Assembly: GCA_049602155.1 (NCBI GenBank)
Contig: JBMYRH010000007.1
Coordinates: 186,001 to 250,000, forward strand
DNA length: 64,000 bases
Direction of reading: 5' to 3'
Source of the DNA: JBMYRH01 sp049602155
GTDB taxonomy: Bacteria; Myxococcota_A; UBA9042; PHBI01; JBMYRH01
The notes under the pieces were generated by a model. It had not been told where the DNA came from, searched no databases, and saw only the letters and a list, made by a program, of their open reading frames with translations. The position numbers and the translations under genes are program-made. Positions 51,508-60,405 of this stretch are shown here, in pieces. The first letter of the stretch is position 1, and each line of letters begins with the position of its first letter.

Positions 51508-53108
51508 GCAAGCCCACCATCGCCATCGTCGGCCGCCCTAACGTCGGCAAATCGACCCTCTTCAATCGCCTCATTGGTCGGCAGGCAGCCATCGTGCAGG
51601 ACATGCCCGGCGTCACCCGTGACCGGCACTATGGTGAAGGCACGGTCCTCGGGTGGGACTTCATCGCGGTCGACACTGGCGGCTTTGAGCCTGAGTCGAC
51701 CGAAGGCATGCTCGGCGCGATGCGTGAGCAGGCTGAGATCGCCATCACCGAGGCCGACGCGGTCATCGCGGTCTACGACGGTCCAGCCGGTCTGACCCCT
51801 GTCGACCGTGAGATCGTCCGTATTTTGGCGCGCACGAACAAGCCCGTATTCCACGCGGTCAACAAGATCGACGGCCCAAAGCACGACGCGCTCGTCGCCG
51901 AATTTTGGGAGACCGGGGTCTCGATGCTTCACCCGGTCAGCGCCCAGCATGGCGGTGGGGTCCTCGACCTGATGGAATTCGTCATCGACGCCTTCCCGGA
52001 GGACCCACACGCCGACGAGGACCAAGACGCCTCCGTGACCCGTATCGCGGTCATCGGCAAACCGAACGCCGGGAAGTCCACCCTCGTGAACCGAATGCTT
52101 GGCGAGGAGCGACTCCTTGTCAGTGACGTCCCGGGGACAACTCGAGACGCTATCGACACCTGGATCGAGCGCCCTGCAGACCCAACCGCCGTCTCCCGCG
52201 CGCAAGCGCGCTTCGACGATGCCCAGGCGCGGTTCGATGCAGCGCAGCAACAGCCCGCAGACGTAGATGAGCCCCCTGAGTTCGACGACGACGACCCCTT
52301 CTATATCCCCCCTTTGGTCGGGGAGGAGCTCCGCGATCCCACGTCGATCGACATGGAAGATCCGGACTGGAAGCCGCCGACAGATGACAGCCTTGAGCGC
52401 GATCTAGAGAAGGCCCGCGAGGCGCTCGCCGTCTCGAACACCGATCGACGCTACCTGATGATCGACACCGCCGGCATCCGACGCCGAAAGTGGATCAAGA
52501 CACGCATCGAGCGCGTCAGCATCGTCCAGAGCTTCAAGAGCATCGACCGAGCGGAAGTCTGCTTACTCTTGATCGACGCCACGAAGGGCGTGACCGATCA
52601 GGACGCTAAACTGGCTGGGCTGATTCACGCAAAGGGGCGCGCCGCCGTCATCCTCGTGAACAAGTGGGACATCGTCGCCGACAAGGACACAGACACCGCC
52701 GGGGAATTCGTCAAAGAGCTCCGACGGGACCTCCCCTTCGTCTCCTACGCGCCGATCGTCTTCATCTCAGCCAAGACTGGCCAACGGACGCACAAGATCT
52801 TGCAAGCGGTCGACCAAGCAAAAGAGGCGGCTCACAAACGTATCCCGACCGGTGCATTGAACCGGCAGCTCGCTTACATCATCCGAAAGCACCAGCCCCC
52901 CATCCACAAGAACCGACGTCTGAAGTTCTACTTCGGGAGTCAGGTCGCCGTCGCACCGCCGACCTTCCTCTTCTGGGTCAATGATCCCGAAGCCGTGCAT
53001 TTCTCCTATGAGCGCTTCGTCTACAACCAGCTGCGCGCCAAGTGGGACTTCGAGGGGACGCCGATCAAGCTGATCATGCGCAAGCGGCAAGCCGGTAAGA
53101 AACGCTAG
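51504..53108 (+). CDS. der: Ribosome-assembly GTPase Der (EngA) with large insertion
   Basis: 534 residues, versus about 440-490 for typical Der. Two G domains: the first has GRPNVGKST (10-18), GVTRDRHYG and DTGG, with NKID; the second has GKPNAGKST (185-193), GTTRDAIDT (211-219), DTAGIRRR (321-328) and NKWD. A C-terminal KH-like domain contains QLAYIIRKHQPPIHKNRRLK. About 88 residues (about 224-312; 52173-52437) are inserted between G2 and G3 of the second domain. They are rich in Asp/Glu/Pro/Ala and include FYIPPLVGEEL and SLERDLEKAREALAVS. Der drives 50S assembly. Conserved residues flanking the insertion suggest it stays functional. Last gene of the ltaE-era-der operon. Confidence 0.96.
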   Translation: MSKPTIAIVGRPNVGKSTLFNRLIGRQAAIVQDMPGVTRDRHYGEGTVLGWDFIAVDTGGFEPESTEGMLGAMREQAEIAITEADAVIAVYDGPAGLTPVDREIVRILARTNKPVFHAVNKIDGPKHDALVAEFWETGVSMLHPVSAQHGGGVLDLMEFVIDAFPEDPHADEDQDASVTRIAVIGKPNAGKSTLVNRMLGEERLLVSDVPGTTRDAIDTWIERPADPTAVSRAQARFDDAQARFDAAQQQPADVDEPPEFDDDDPFYIPPLVGEELRDPTSIDMEDPDWKPPTDDSLERDLEKAREALAVSNTDRRYLMIDTAGIRRRKWIKTRIERVSIVQSFKSIDRAEVCLLLIDATKGVTDQDAKLAGLIHAKGRAAVILVNKWDIVADKDTDTAGEFVKELRRDLPFVSYAPIVFISAKTGQRTHKILQAVDQAKEAAHKRIPTGALNRQLAYIIRKHQPPIHKNRRLKFYFGSQVAVAPPTFLFWVNDPEAVHFSYERFVYNQLRAKWDFEGTPIKLIMRKRQAGKKR

Positions 53109-53120
53109 CATCTGCGTCGT

Positions 53121-53160
53121 ACATCGCGTTGACAACGTATAGTTTGTTTACACATCGCGT
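53121..53160 (+). promoter_or_regulatory. Two ACATCGCGT sites 31 bp apart around TATAGT
   Basis: ACATCGCGT occurs at 53121-53129 and again at 53152-53160, centred 31 bp (about three helical turns) apart, with TATAGT (53138-53143) between. They lie in the 217-nt gap upstream of the membrane-protein gene at 53326. This is the layout expected of an operator pair around a -10, but no -35 hexamer matches. Confidence 0.35.
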
Positions 53161-53325
53161 ACGGCCTGTGCCCCACCCCCGGCACCCCCAGAAAAAGGTC
53201 AAACACCTGTAACAAAAGCCATTATCCCCATCTCCGGTGCACGGTGATGAAGCTGGCACGGGCATTGCTTCGATAAGGGCCTGACAGTCGCTAGTCGACT
53301 TCAGCCCCAACCCGGAGTTCTGCCC

Positions 53326-54849
53326 ATGGATATGCGTTCCTCGCATTCGCTCCACATGCACCGACCCGAGCGCGCCCTGCTGCACCCGCTTTGGCTCATC
53401 GCGCTCACGCTCCTTGTGGTCAATGATCACGTGCTCAAGGGCGCTGGCCTCGTGCCCGCCGCGCTGACAGGGAAGCTAAGTGATGTGGTCGGCATGCTGG
53501 TGGCCCCGGTACTTTTGGCCGCGATACTCCGCCTCTCAAGCCGTCGGGCGTTGATGCTCGCGCACCTCGCTACGGGAGTTATCTTCGCGGCGATCAACCT
53601 CTCTCCCTCGGCGGCGCGCGGTTTCGAGGCGATGACCGCGTGGACCCCGTTCCCCTGGGCCATCGTTGTGGATCCGACAGACCTCCTCGCCCTCCCGGCG
53701 CTGGCCGTCTCATGGGCGATCTTTACCCCGGTCATGCGTCAACACCTCTCAGTGCCGCGCTGGATCGCCGTCCCAGCCATCTGTGTCGGTGCGTTAGCCT
53801 GCATGGCGACCTCCCCTCCAATCGATGAGCCACCGACCATCCCCGCGGCGTCTATCTTTGCGGATGTCTGGGGCCATGTCGTCATCGAGAATGCACAAGA
53901 TGAGGTGGCCAACATTCGTATTCGAACGATGCATGGAACGACGTTCATGGACTGCGCATTCGTCGCTCAAGACCCCACGTCGACGCTCTCCCGTGCGCTC
54001 TTTGGGGAGCCGGAATTTTGGGAGATCGAGCCCGACCGTGCGGTCGCCGTGATGGGCCCCGGCAGGGTCGGCGTCCCGCTCTGCAAGGCGTATTTGATCG
54101 ACGGCGCCGGGCTCAACACTCAGCTGCTCTTCATAGACGTCGAAGCCTACCCCGCGACCTGGCTGCCCTCGACGTCTATGAACATCGACCCCAGCGTGAC
54201 GTTGACGCTCCAGCCAGGCGCCTCTGAGCTGAGCGACCACCCTGCCCTCTTCGATGCGCCGCCTATCGTCACGCCGGAGCCAGAGACCTCCTGCGACGTC
54301 GTCAGTGACGAGGCATCGCTGGCCTGGTCCGAGGTGCCTGACATGGACATCTATGGCCTAGAAGGCATCGAGGAGTCACCCGACGGCTGCATGAAGCTCA
54401 GCCTGTCCCCTCACCTCAAGCTCTACCTCTGTATCCCCCGTGACACGTTCCCATTCGAGGTCGGCGAGCTGCTCATGATCCGCCCACTGACCCACGGAGA
54501 GGACTTCGGGACCATCGAGGGGATTGAGTTCCTAGGCGCCACCCGAACACTGCGCGTGGCCCGCGGGCAGGACTTCGTCCCCTTTGACGCGACGACGACC
54601 TTGAACGTCGAGCCGAGCGAGGGCTGCGGCTATGTCCACGACGTGTGCGGCAACCTGACGCGCCCGCTGACGATCCGTTACGGCGGACCAAGCGGTGTGT
54701 TGGCCAAGGCCGGAGAGGCCCTCTCGCTGGACACGACGTCCTACGTCTATGTCGTCCGCGCGTTTGACCTCCCCGTGGGAGACACCGACTGCCTCGACGA
54801 TGCCACTCAATCGGACCGACTCATCGAGTCGGTGTACGTCAGCTACTAG
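53326..54849 (+). CDS. Membrane protein with N-terminal NDHxLKG module and exported beta domain
   Basis: 507 residues, ATG with GGAG eight nt upstream. Residues 1-150 contain about four membrane segments and the motif LVVNDHVLKGAGLVPAALTG, followed by KLSDVVGMLVAPVLLAA; this module recurs in Myxococcota membrane proteins of unknown role. A final hydrophobic stretch (about 145-165, PAICVGALACMATSPP) resembles an internal anchor. The remaining 340 residues are probably extracytoplasmic, with six to eight Cys and no known family. It ends 13 nt before the VWA lipoprotein start, which has its own GGAAGGAG site, so both are likely in one operon. I propose an envelope complex, without a known function. 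Confidence 0.7.
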   Translation: MDMRSSHSLHMHRPERALLHPLWLIALTLLVVNDHVLKGAGLVPAALTGKLSDVVGMLVAPVLLAAILRLSSRRALMLAHLATGVIFAAINLSPSAARGFEAMTAWTPFPWAIVVDPTDLLALPALAVSWAIFTPVMRQHLSVPRWIAVPAICVGALACMATSPPIDEPPTIPAASIFADVWGHVVIENAQDEVANIRIRTMHGTTFMDCAFVAQDPTSTLSRALFGEPEFWEIEPDRAVAVMGPGRVGVPLCKAYLIDGAGLNTQLLFIDVEAYPATWLPSTSMNIDPSVTLTLQPGASELSDHPALFDAPPIVTPEPETSCDVVSDEASLAWSEVPDMDIYGLEGIEESPDGCMKLSLSPHLKLYLCIPRDTFPFEVGELLMIRPLTHGEDFGTIEGIEFLGATRTLRVARGQDFVPFDATTTLNVEPSEGCGYVHDVCGNLTRPLTIRYGGPSGVLAKAGEALSLDTTSYVYVVRAFDLPVGDTDCLDDATQSDRLIESVYVSY

Positions 54850-54862
54850 GAAGGAGAAGACC

Positions 54863-56467
54863 ATGCGCACACTCATCACGCTCAGCCTCATCGGGGCCCT
54901 TGGCCTCTTCACGGTCCACTGCGACGAATCAGCGATGGGCGGCTCGGACAGCGAGAGCGCCTTTAGCCCACAGGCTATGGATCCCAACGGGGGCGCCAAT
55001 CAGGCGAGCGGTACCGGGAGCGCTGGGCTCGCGCAGGCTGGCGCCCAGGACTTTGGCCTCTTTCGACAAATCTTGGACCGGGGCGAGGTCCCTGCGCCCA
55101 GCACGCTGGATGATTTGGGCTTCTTTGCCGAGCACAAGATCGACTACCCCGAGGCGGACTGTGGACAAGACGTCTGCATCCACACGCTGCTCGGCGTCAC
55201 CGGCAACATGATCACCGGGAGCAACTGCACCCTCGTGCAGCTCGGGCTCAATACGCCGCTCGATCCTGCGACCATAGAGCGCCCCCCCCTTCACTTGGTC
55301 TTGGCGGTCGACCGTGGCGCGTCGATGCAGGGTGACCCCATCAACTTCGTCAAAGCCGGCCTCGATCGCATGCTCAATGCCTTGATGCCCGAAGATAAGA
55401 TCTCGTTGGTCACGTACAACGACACCGCCCATATCGTCCTCCAAGAGGTCCCGGCGACAGACTTGATGACCCTCATCAGCGCGTTCGATGGGATCGAGGC
55501 GATCGGCGCAAGCAACCTCTACGACGGCATGTTCACCGCCTTCTCAGTCGCGAAGAGCGCCCAAGACATCGCCTGGCAAAACCGCGTCATCTTGCTCAGC
55601 GATGGCGTCGCCAACGTCGGCATCACGCAGACCCCTAAGATGGTCTCTCTCGCCCGGGCTTACGCCAAAGAGGGCATCGGGATAACGACGATCGGCATCG
55701 GCAGCGAGTTCAATATCGACGTAATGCGCTCGGTGGCGGAGGTCGGCGCCGGTAACTTCTACTTCCTCGAGAACCCTGAGTCCGTCAAAGAGGTGTTCAC
55801 CGATGAGGTGAAGACCTTCCTCTACCCTGTAGCGACCGAGGTCGAGATCGAGATCTCGGTCGGCGCTGGCTACACGATCGGCCGAGTCTACGGGACGAAC
55901 GGCTGGGTGGGGGACGCGACGGGCGGTCGGATCGAGATCCCGACCCTCTTCTTGGCTGGCCGCACGGACGCGACCGCGCCCATCGAAGAGGGGCGACGTG
56001 GCGGTGGCGGCGCGATCATCTTTGAGCTCCTGCCAGTCCTGGGCGGTAAAGCGCTCCCAGACCCCTACGATGTCCTGACCGTCGACATCGACTGGAAGGA
56101 CCCGCGCGAAGGCACGACCTTGGGGGACGTCTTCCCCGTCATCAACCCCGCGCTGCCCGGTGTGGTCCAAAAAGGCGGCTACTTCGATAATTTTACCGTC
56201 GAGAAGGGGTTCGTCATGGTCAACATCTTGGTCGGCTTCGAGATGGCGACCGCCTTCGCCGACGAAGGGGACTACGGTTCAGCGCTCGCGGTCTTGGAGG
56301 CCATGCAGCCGGCGCTAGAAGGTTGGCTCGCCGACAACGCAGATCCGGACCTCGAGGATGATCTCAACTACGTGGATCGCTTCATTGAGAACCTGGAAGA
56401 CACCGTGACAGGGATCAACATCCAGATGCCACAGGGCGCGATTGAACCTTGGCCAGCTGGCGACTAA
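54863..56467 (+). CDS. VWA-domain lipoprotein with altered MIDAS
   Basis: 534 residues from the ATG at 54863 (AAGGAG seven nt upstream); signal ends FTVHC (Cys20). A Gly/Ala/Ser linker follows to about 70. The von Willebrand A domain (about 140-325) has LHLVLAVDRGASMQGDPI, then ISLVTYNDTAH, SNLYDGMF and VILLSDGVANVG. The metal-ion motif DxSxS reads Asp150-Arg-Gly-Ala-Ser154, so the first Ser is Gly, which may weaken metal binding; the later Thr/Asp positions are present. The C-terminal region (about 330-534) is YfbK-like, without a catalytic site. Paired with the membrane protein upstream. It overlaps the stop codon of msrB on the opposite strand by 4 nt. Confidence 0.88.
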   Translation: MRTLITLSLIGALGLFTVHCDESAMGGSDSESAFSPQAMDPNGGANQASGTGSAGLAQAGAQDFGLFRQILDRGEVPAPSTLDDLGFFAEHKIDYPEADCGQDVCIHTLLGVTGNMITGSNCTLVQLGLNTPLDPATIERPPLHLVLAVDRGASMQGDPINFVKAGLDRMLNALMPEDKISLVTYNDTAHIVLQEVPATDLMTLISAFDGIEAIGASNLYDGMFTAFSVAKSAQDIAWQNRVILLSDGVANVGITQTPKMVSLARAYAKEGIGITTIGIGSEFNIDVMRSVAEVGAGNFYFLENPESVKEVFTDEVKTFLYPVATEVEIEISVGAGYTIGRVYGTNGWVGDATGGRIEIPTLFLAGRTDATAPIEEGRRGGGGAIIFELLPVLGGKALPDPYDVLTVDIDWKDPREGTTLGDVFPVINPALPGVVQKGGYFDNFTVEKGFVMVNILVGFEMATAFADEGDYGSALAVLEAMQPALEGWLADNADPDLEDDLNYVDRFIENLEDTVTGINIQMPQGAIEPWPAGD

Positions 56468-56856
56468 TCGCCTGAGGGGATGAGCTTCAGGGAGGCCGAG
56501 TTGATGCAGTAGCGCATCCCTGTGGGCTGAGGTCCGTCTGGGAAGAGGTGACCTAGGTGCGCGTCACAACCCGCACACAGCACCTCGACCCGCACCATCC
56601 CATGGCTCACATCGCGGCGCTCGGTGATCCCCTCAGCGGTCAGTGGCTGCCAAAAGCTGGGCCAACCCGATCCCGACGCATACTTGGTCGTCGAGGCAAA
56701 GAGCGGCGCCTCACAGCAGACGCATTGATACGTGCCCGGCGTCTTCGTGTTCCAGTAACGCCCTGTAAACGGGGCCTCCGTGCCTCCGCAACGGGTGACA
56801 CGGAACTCCTCAGGGGACAGTGAGTCTTGCCAACAGCTCTGTGGGTCATCGCTCAT
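56464..56856 (-). CDS. msrB: Peptide-methionine (R)-S-oxide reductase
   Basis: 130 residues of a single SelR domain. It reduces methionine-R-sulfoxide in proteins, usually with thioredoxin, in the cytosol (no signal peptide). Motifs are PFTGRYWNTKTPGTYQCVCC and VEVLCAGCDAHLGHLFPDG, whose two CxxC pairs bind zinc, SGSGWPSFW, and RYCINSASL with the catalytic Cys near the C-terminus. Length is normal. The second resolving Cys found in some MsrB is not obvious, so it may use another route. Its stop shares 3-4 nt with the VWA gene stop. It is divergent from the ThrRS-editing gene. Confidence 0.96.
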   Translation of the reverse strand: MSDDPQSCWQDSLSPEEFRVTRCGGTEAPFTGRYWNTKTPGTYQCVCCEAPLFASTTKYASGSGWPSFWQPLTAEGITERRDVSHGMVRVEVLCAGCDAHLGHLFPDGPQPTGMRYCINSASLKLIPSGD

Positions 56857-56894
56857 CGTGGACCTCCTCGCGTGCCCGCACTATAGATCAGGTC

Positions 56895-57305
56895 ATGCGC
56901 TTACTGACCTTTCAAGCTGAACACTTCGCTTGGCGATCCTTCTCCAAGACCTTAGCCGATGTCGATGATGTGGACGTCAACGAGGCTGTGGATGACGCGT
57001 TGGTCGTCTTCATGCACATCGAGCAGGGGGACTTCGCGGCCGACTCGAAGGCCTTCAAACACACCCTCAAGCACGTGAAGTGGCTCGCCAATAAGCGCGA
57101 CTTGAAGACCGTCGTGCTCCACTCATTCGCGCACCTCGGCGGTGAGAACGCCGAGCCAAGCCAAGCCCTCGACTTCATGCATCGGCTGAAGGCGCGACTT
57201 GAGTCGACGAATTACACCGTCCAGCTGACGCCCTTTGGCTACTTCTGTAGCTGGGATCTCCGCGTCTATGGCGACAGCTTGGCCAAGGTCTACAAAGCGC
57301 TCTAG
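56895..57305 (+). CDS. Free-standing archaeal-type threonyl-tRNA editing domain protein
   Basis: 136 residues from the ATG at 56895, preceded only by CAGGTC. The start MRLLTFQAEHFAWRSFSKTL, the central VVFMHIEQGD, TVVLHSFAHLGGENAEPSQA and a C-terminal QLTPFGYFCSWDLRVYGDSL match the N-terminal editing domain of archaeal ThrRS, which is related to D-Tyr-tRNA deacylase. That domain hydrolyses Ser-tRNA(Thr) mischarged by ThrRS. Here it stands alone, as in some bacteria. No aminoacyl-tRNA synthetase is nearby. Whether it edits in trans or acts on other substrates is unknown. It is divergent from msrB and ends 15 nt from the convergent lipoprotein gene. Confidence 0.86.
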   Translation: MRLLTFQAEHFAWRSFSKTLADVDDVDVNEAVDDALVVFMHIEQGDFAADSKAFKHTLKHVKWLANKRDLKTVVLHSFAHLGGENAEPSQALDFMHRLKARLESTNYTVQLTPFGYFCSWDLRVYGDSLAKVYKAL

Positions 57306-57320
57306 ACCTGCGCGTTGGTC

Positions 57321-57917
57321 CTAGTGACCGGCGTGACCCGCGCCGACCCCTGCCGGGGGCTTGATGGGCTCGATGTTGCCGAACTTTCGGGTGCAGGTCT
57401 GGATGTCCGCTGGGAGTCGCGCGGCGATCATGCAGTCGATCATGCGCCCACCGGAGGGATCGACCTTAGCCTGCTCTAGGCAGCTGGCCACTGTCTTGTC
57501 TCGCTGCTTGCGCATCTGCCCGACGATGTTCGCAGGCGCACCCGCCGTCTGCATGATGTTGACGGTGTTGTCGAAGGCATCTCCGCAGCGCTTCTTCACG
57601 GCCTCCTGTTCCTCTGGGCCCATCTCCTTGAGCTTGGCCTCGCCGGCCTTCTCCGCGGCGGCCACCTCAGGCTTGTCCTCTGCATGCGTCTCACCCTCTG
57701 CGTGCGCCGCGGCCTTGTCATCAGCCTTCGCCTCATCCGCTTTCGGCTTGTCGTTGGCCTTCTCGTCGCCGGACGCCGCTGCATCTGACTCATCGGCCGC
57801 TGGCGCATCGGAGTTCGCGCCCTCTGCCGCGGCGCCATCTGATTTACCGCACGCTCCGGTCGACAGCAGGGCTGCTCCGAGAACCAAGACTGGGATCCAA
57901 CGTGTCAGGCGCGTCAT
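57321..57917 (-). CDS. Small Ala/Asp/Lys-rich lipoprotein
   Basis: 198 residues from the ATG at 57917, with GGAGG six nt upstream; the signal ends LLSTGAC (Cys23). Residues 24-105 are a low-complexity Ala/Asp/Glu/Lys linker. The C-terminal 80 residues form a compact domain with four Cys (RCGDAFDNTVNIM, SCLEQAKVD, MIDCMIAARL, IQTCTRKFG), probably two disulfides. I know no family for it. The tail GAGHAGH could bind metal. It follows the phosphoesterase gene by 64 nt and may be in the tcdA-phosphoesterase operon. Confidence 0.7.
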   Translation of the reverse strand: MTRLTRWIPVLVLGAALLSTGACGKSDGAAAEGANSDAPAADESDAAASGDEKANDKPKADEAKADDKAAAHAEGETHAEDKPEVAAAEKAGEAKLKEMGPEEQEAVKKRCGDAFDNTVNIMQTAGAPANIVGQMRKQRDKTVASCLEQAKVDPSGGRMIDCMIAARLPADIQTCTRKFGNIEPIKPPAGVGAGHAGH

Positions 57918-57981
57918 CTTCTGCCTCCAAGTTCGGCGAGGGCAAAGTCTCAACAGCCCACAGGTCGTTGTCAACAAGCCT

Positions 57982-60405
57982 CTACGGGGCGGGGCACGCC
58001 ATCAAGGTCAGGTGCACATCGTCTACGTAGCTGTCGTTGTCCGCCCCGCTCACCTGAGTCCCGGTCATGACGAGCCTCAGCGCGCGCGTCATCGGAGGCA
58101 AAGGGACCGTCAATGTCTGCGCTGTCCAGGAGGTCGCCTGACTGGCCATAGAGACCGGCTCACCGAGGGCCGCCCCCTCGCTGTCTAAGGCCTGCAGCGC
58201 CAAGGTCGGCGTGTCCTCTCCCCCCCAGGTCGCGAAGGTCGCGCCGAAGACCGCCACAGCCCCCCCTGCGTCCACGTCGGGCCACCATGCGCTCTCGAGC
58301 GCGATCGATTGATGGGCTTCGGCGTAGGGCGTCGGATCGCACAAGCCGCCGACCGAGAAGTAACGCTCACCTGTCGCTGGGGAGATGCCGTCACACTCTT
58401 CAGCGCTCAAGGACTCGAGCGCCCCCTCCACAACTGTCCACCCGTCAATGCCTTCCTCCGCGCCAGGGTTGGCCACCACCCCCTCGGCGAGGGTGACGCC
58501 CCCTGCGGTAAACGCGACGGGCTCTGACCAGTCACTCCAGGCCAGCCCAGTGTCTCGATAGCGCAGGCGCATACAGTAGCTCCCACTGTCGAGCATGACT
58601 TCCGGGGTGTGATCTTCGAGGTCGTCGCCCGCTTGAAGGTCCACATCGGCGTACCAGTTCTGCCGCTGGACCCAGTCGTCGACGAGCGGCTGCCCGAAGT
58701 CGTCGCAGCTCTGCGAGAGCTGCCAATGGGTCGCGTCGTGCTCTCCACCATCGAGGTCCTCAAAGGGAGAGCCGGTGAGCATCAGGAGGCCCGCACACGA
58801 CGCGCTCAGCGCCGGGGGGATCGCGTGAGGACGGACCGGCGGGACGTTGATGCTCCGGATCGTCAAGTCATCGATGACGACGTTGTCCAAGGCCAGCTCC
58901 TCATCTCCTCGACTGATGCGACGCAATCGAAACTCCGGGTCGTCGCCTGCGCTGACCTCGAGGAAGACAAAACCCCAATCATCAGTCGTCACGGTAAATT
59001 CGTCGTAGTCGACCTGCTCATACTCCCCCCAGTAGTCGATATTCCCACCGGCAGTGGCGGCGTTCACCCAGAGGTGCCGATGGTCCCGTGACTGCCCGCG
59101 CGAATAGCCATGCGTGTGGCCAAAGAAGTGGATGCTCGGCTTGTCACAGGTCGTCGAGAAGGTCTCCAGCCTACTGATCACGTCCCCGGTGTAGTCCACC
59201 TCACCGGGGAGCCACAGCTCGGACTTAAACGGGTGGTGGAGCTGAGCGAACACGAAGTCGATCGTCGCGTCGTTACAGGTCGTCTGCAGCACGTCATCCA
59301 ACCAATCCAGCTGCACCTGCATCCGGAACCCCGAATTGGAGTCGAGCCCGATCATCCGAACGTTGCCCTGATCATGCCACCACCAGTGCTCTAGGTGAGG
59401 CGCGGTGCCGTTTTCAGGCAGCCGGAAATAGTCAAAGAAGAAGGGCGTCCCCCCCTCGTGGTTCCCTGGGACAGGGTAGAGCGGCACGCGTGCGCTCAGC
59501 GCGGAGGCCATCGGGAAGAAGTCCTCGCGCCAATCACCGATATCCCAGCCCTGATCGACAAGATCGCCGGGGATCATCACGGCGTCCAAAGCGTCAGCCA
59601 CGTCACCGCCCTGCTCGGCGGTCGTGAACGGGATGATCCCCTGCTCGACGATCTCTCGCCACACCGTCGGGTTGCCGTTGTCGATCTGCATGTCACTGAC
59701 GACGACGATCCGTGACGCCGCCTCTAACGCAGGGTCCGACGAGGTCACAAAGGAGCTCACCTCAGTGACCAGCGATCCCGTCTTCACGCGGTAGTAGTAG
59801 CGCGTCGCTGGCAGGAGCCCCGTCAGCTGGACCTCATGAAGCGAGGTGTCCAGCCATGAGACCCGGCGCTCAGCACACGTGACCTGCTCCAAGCCCTCTG
59901 ACGTCCCCCACTCGACCCGGGACTCCACCCCCAGCTCGGTCTCCCAGTGGATCCACATCGAGGTCGGGGTCGCGAGCTGCAGGTAGGGCGCGACCAGCAG
60001 CTCCCCGGGCTCCTCCTCCGCGCCGTCACAGACCACGGGTGGCGGAGGCGCCACGTCCTCGGACGAGTCCTCCTCAGCGGCCACATCTGGAGCGGAGACC
60101 TCCTCCACACTATCCGCCGTGTCCATCGCTTCGTGGATCTCCGTGGACGCGTCCATCGGGCTGTCAGACGTGTCGACCAAGAGGGCATCGGGCGAGTCAT
60201 CGACCGCGTCACTCTCTGAGGTGTCCTTAGCGTCACCGCACGCGATGAGCGCCAGGGCAGCGACCCCTAGGAGGGCTCTTGAGCCAACGCGCGGACGACC
60301 ACCGAAGACGCCGCGAACCCGAAGGCTCCAGTCACGAAGCTGGCGGTCCCGTAACCGGACGCACAGTCCAGTCGCAGGCTCATCTCTGGGCTTGGGCGAT
60401 CGCAT
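57982..60405 (-). CDS. Exported calcineurin-like phosphoesterase with purple-acid-phosphatase-type N-domain
   Basis: 807 residues from the ATG at 60405 (GGAGG three nt upstream), the only ATG, GTG or TTG in frame before the signal; this forces a 139-nt overlap with tcdA. The lipoprotein signal ends ALALIAC (Cys56), after an unusually long n-region. An Asp/Ser/Glu linker (about 60-115) leads to a fibronectin-like domain (ATPTSMWIHWETELGVESRV, LLPATRYYYRVKTG), then a metallophosphoesterase (about 225-455): VVSDMQIDNG, MIPGDLVDQG, PVPGNHEGG, AQLHHPF and FGHTHGYSRG. The first metal His is Gln here. The C-terminal 250 residues are beta-rich, ending in a carbohydrate-binding-like jelly roll. It probably cleaves phosphoesters at the surface. 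Confidence 0.88.
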   Translation of the reverse strand: MRSPKPRDEPATGLCVRLRDRQLRDWSLRVRGVFGGRPRVGSRALLGVAALALIACGDAKDTSESDAVDDSPDALLVDTSDSPMDASTEIHEAMDTADSVEEVSAPDVAAEEDSSEDVAPPPPVVCDGAEEEPGELLVAPYLQLATPTSMWIHWETELGVESRVEWGTSEGLEQVTCAERRVSWLDTSLHEVQLTGLLPATRYYYRVKTGSLVTEVSSFVTSSDPALEAASRIVVVSDMQIDNGNPTVWREIVEQGIIPFTTAEQGGDVADALDAVMIPGDLVDQGWDIGDWREDFFPMASALSARVPLYPVPGNHEGGTPFFFDYFRLPENGTAPHLEHWWWHDQGNVRMIGLDSNSGFRMQVQLDWLDDVLQTTCNDATIDFVFAQLHHPFKSELWLPGEVDYTGDVISRLETFSTTCDKPSIHFFGHTHGYSRGQSRDHRHLWVNAATAGGNIDYWGEYEQVDYDEFTVTTDDWGFVFLEVSAGDDPEFRLRRISRGDEELALDNVVIDDLTIRSINVPPVRPHAIPPALSASCAGLLMLTGSPFEDLDGGEHDATHWQLSQSCDDFGQPLVDDWVQRQNWYADVDLQAGDDLEDHTPEVMLDSGSYCMRLRYRDTGLAWSDWSEPVAFTAGGVTLAEGVVANPGAEEGIDGWTVVEGALESLSAEECDGISPATGERYFSVGGLCDPTPYAEAHQSIALESAWWPDVDAGGAVAVFGATFATWGGEDTPTLALQALDSEGAALGEPVSMASQATSWTAQTLTVPLPPMTRALRLVMTGTQVSGADNDSYVDDVHLTLMACPAP

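Noticed and set aside
53129..53143. TTGACA followed by TATAGT upstream of the membrane-protein gene as a sigma-70 promoter
   Set aside because: The hexamers are only 3 nt apart, not 16-18, so they cannot be a normal -35/-10 pair.
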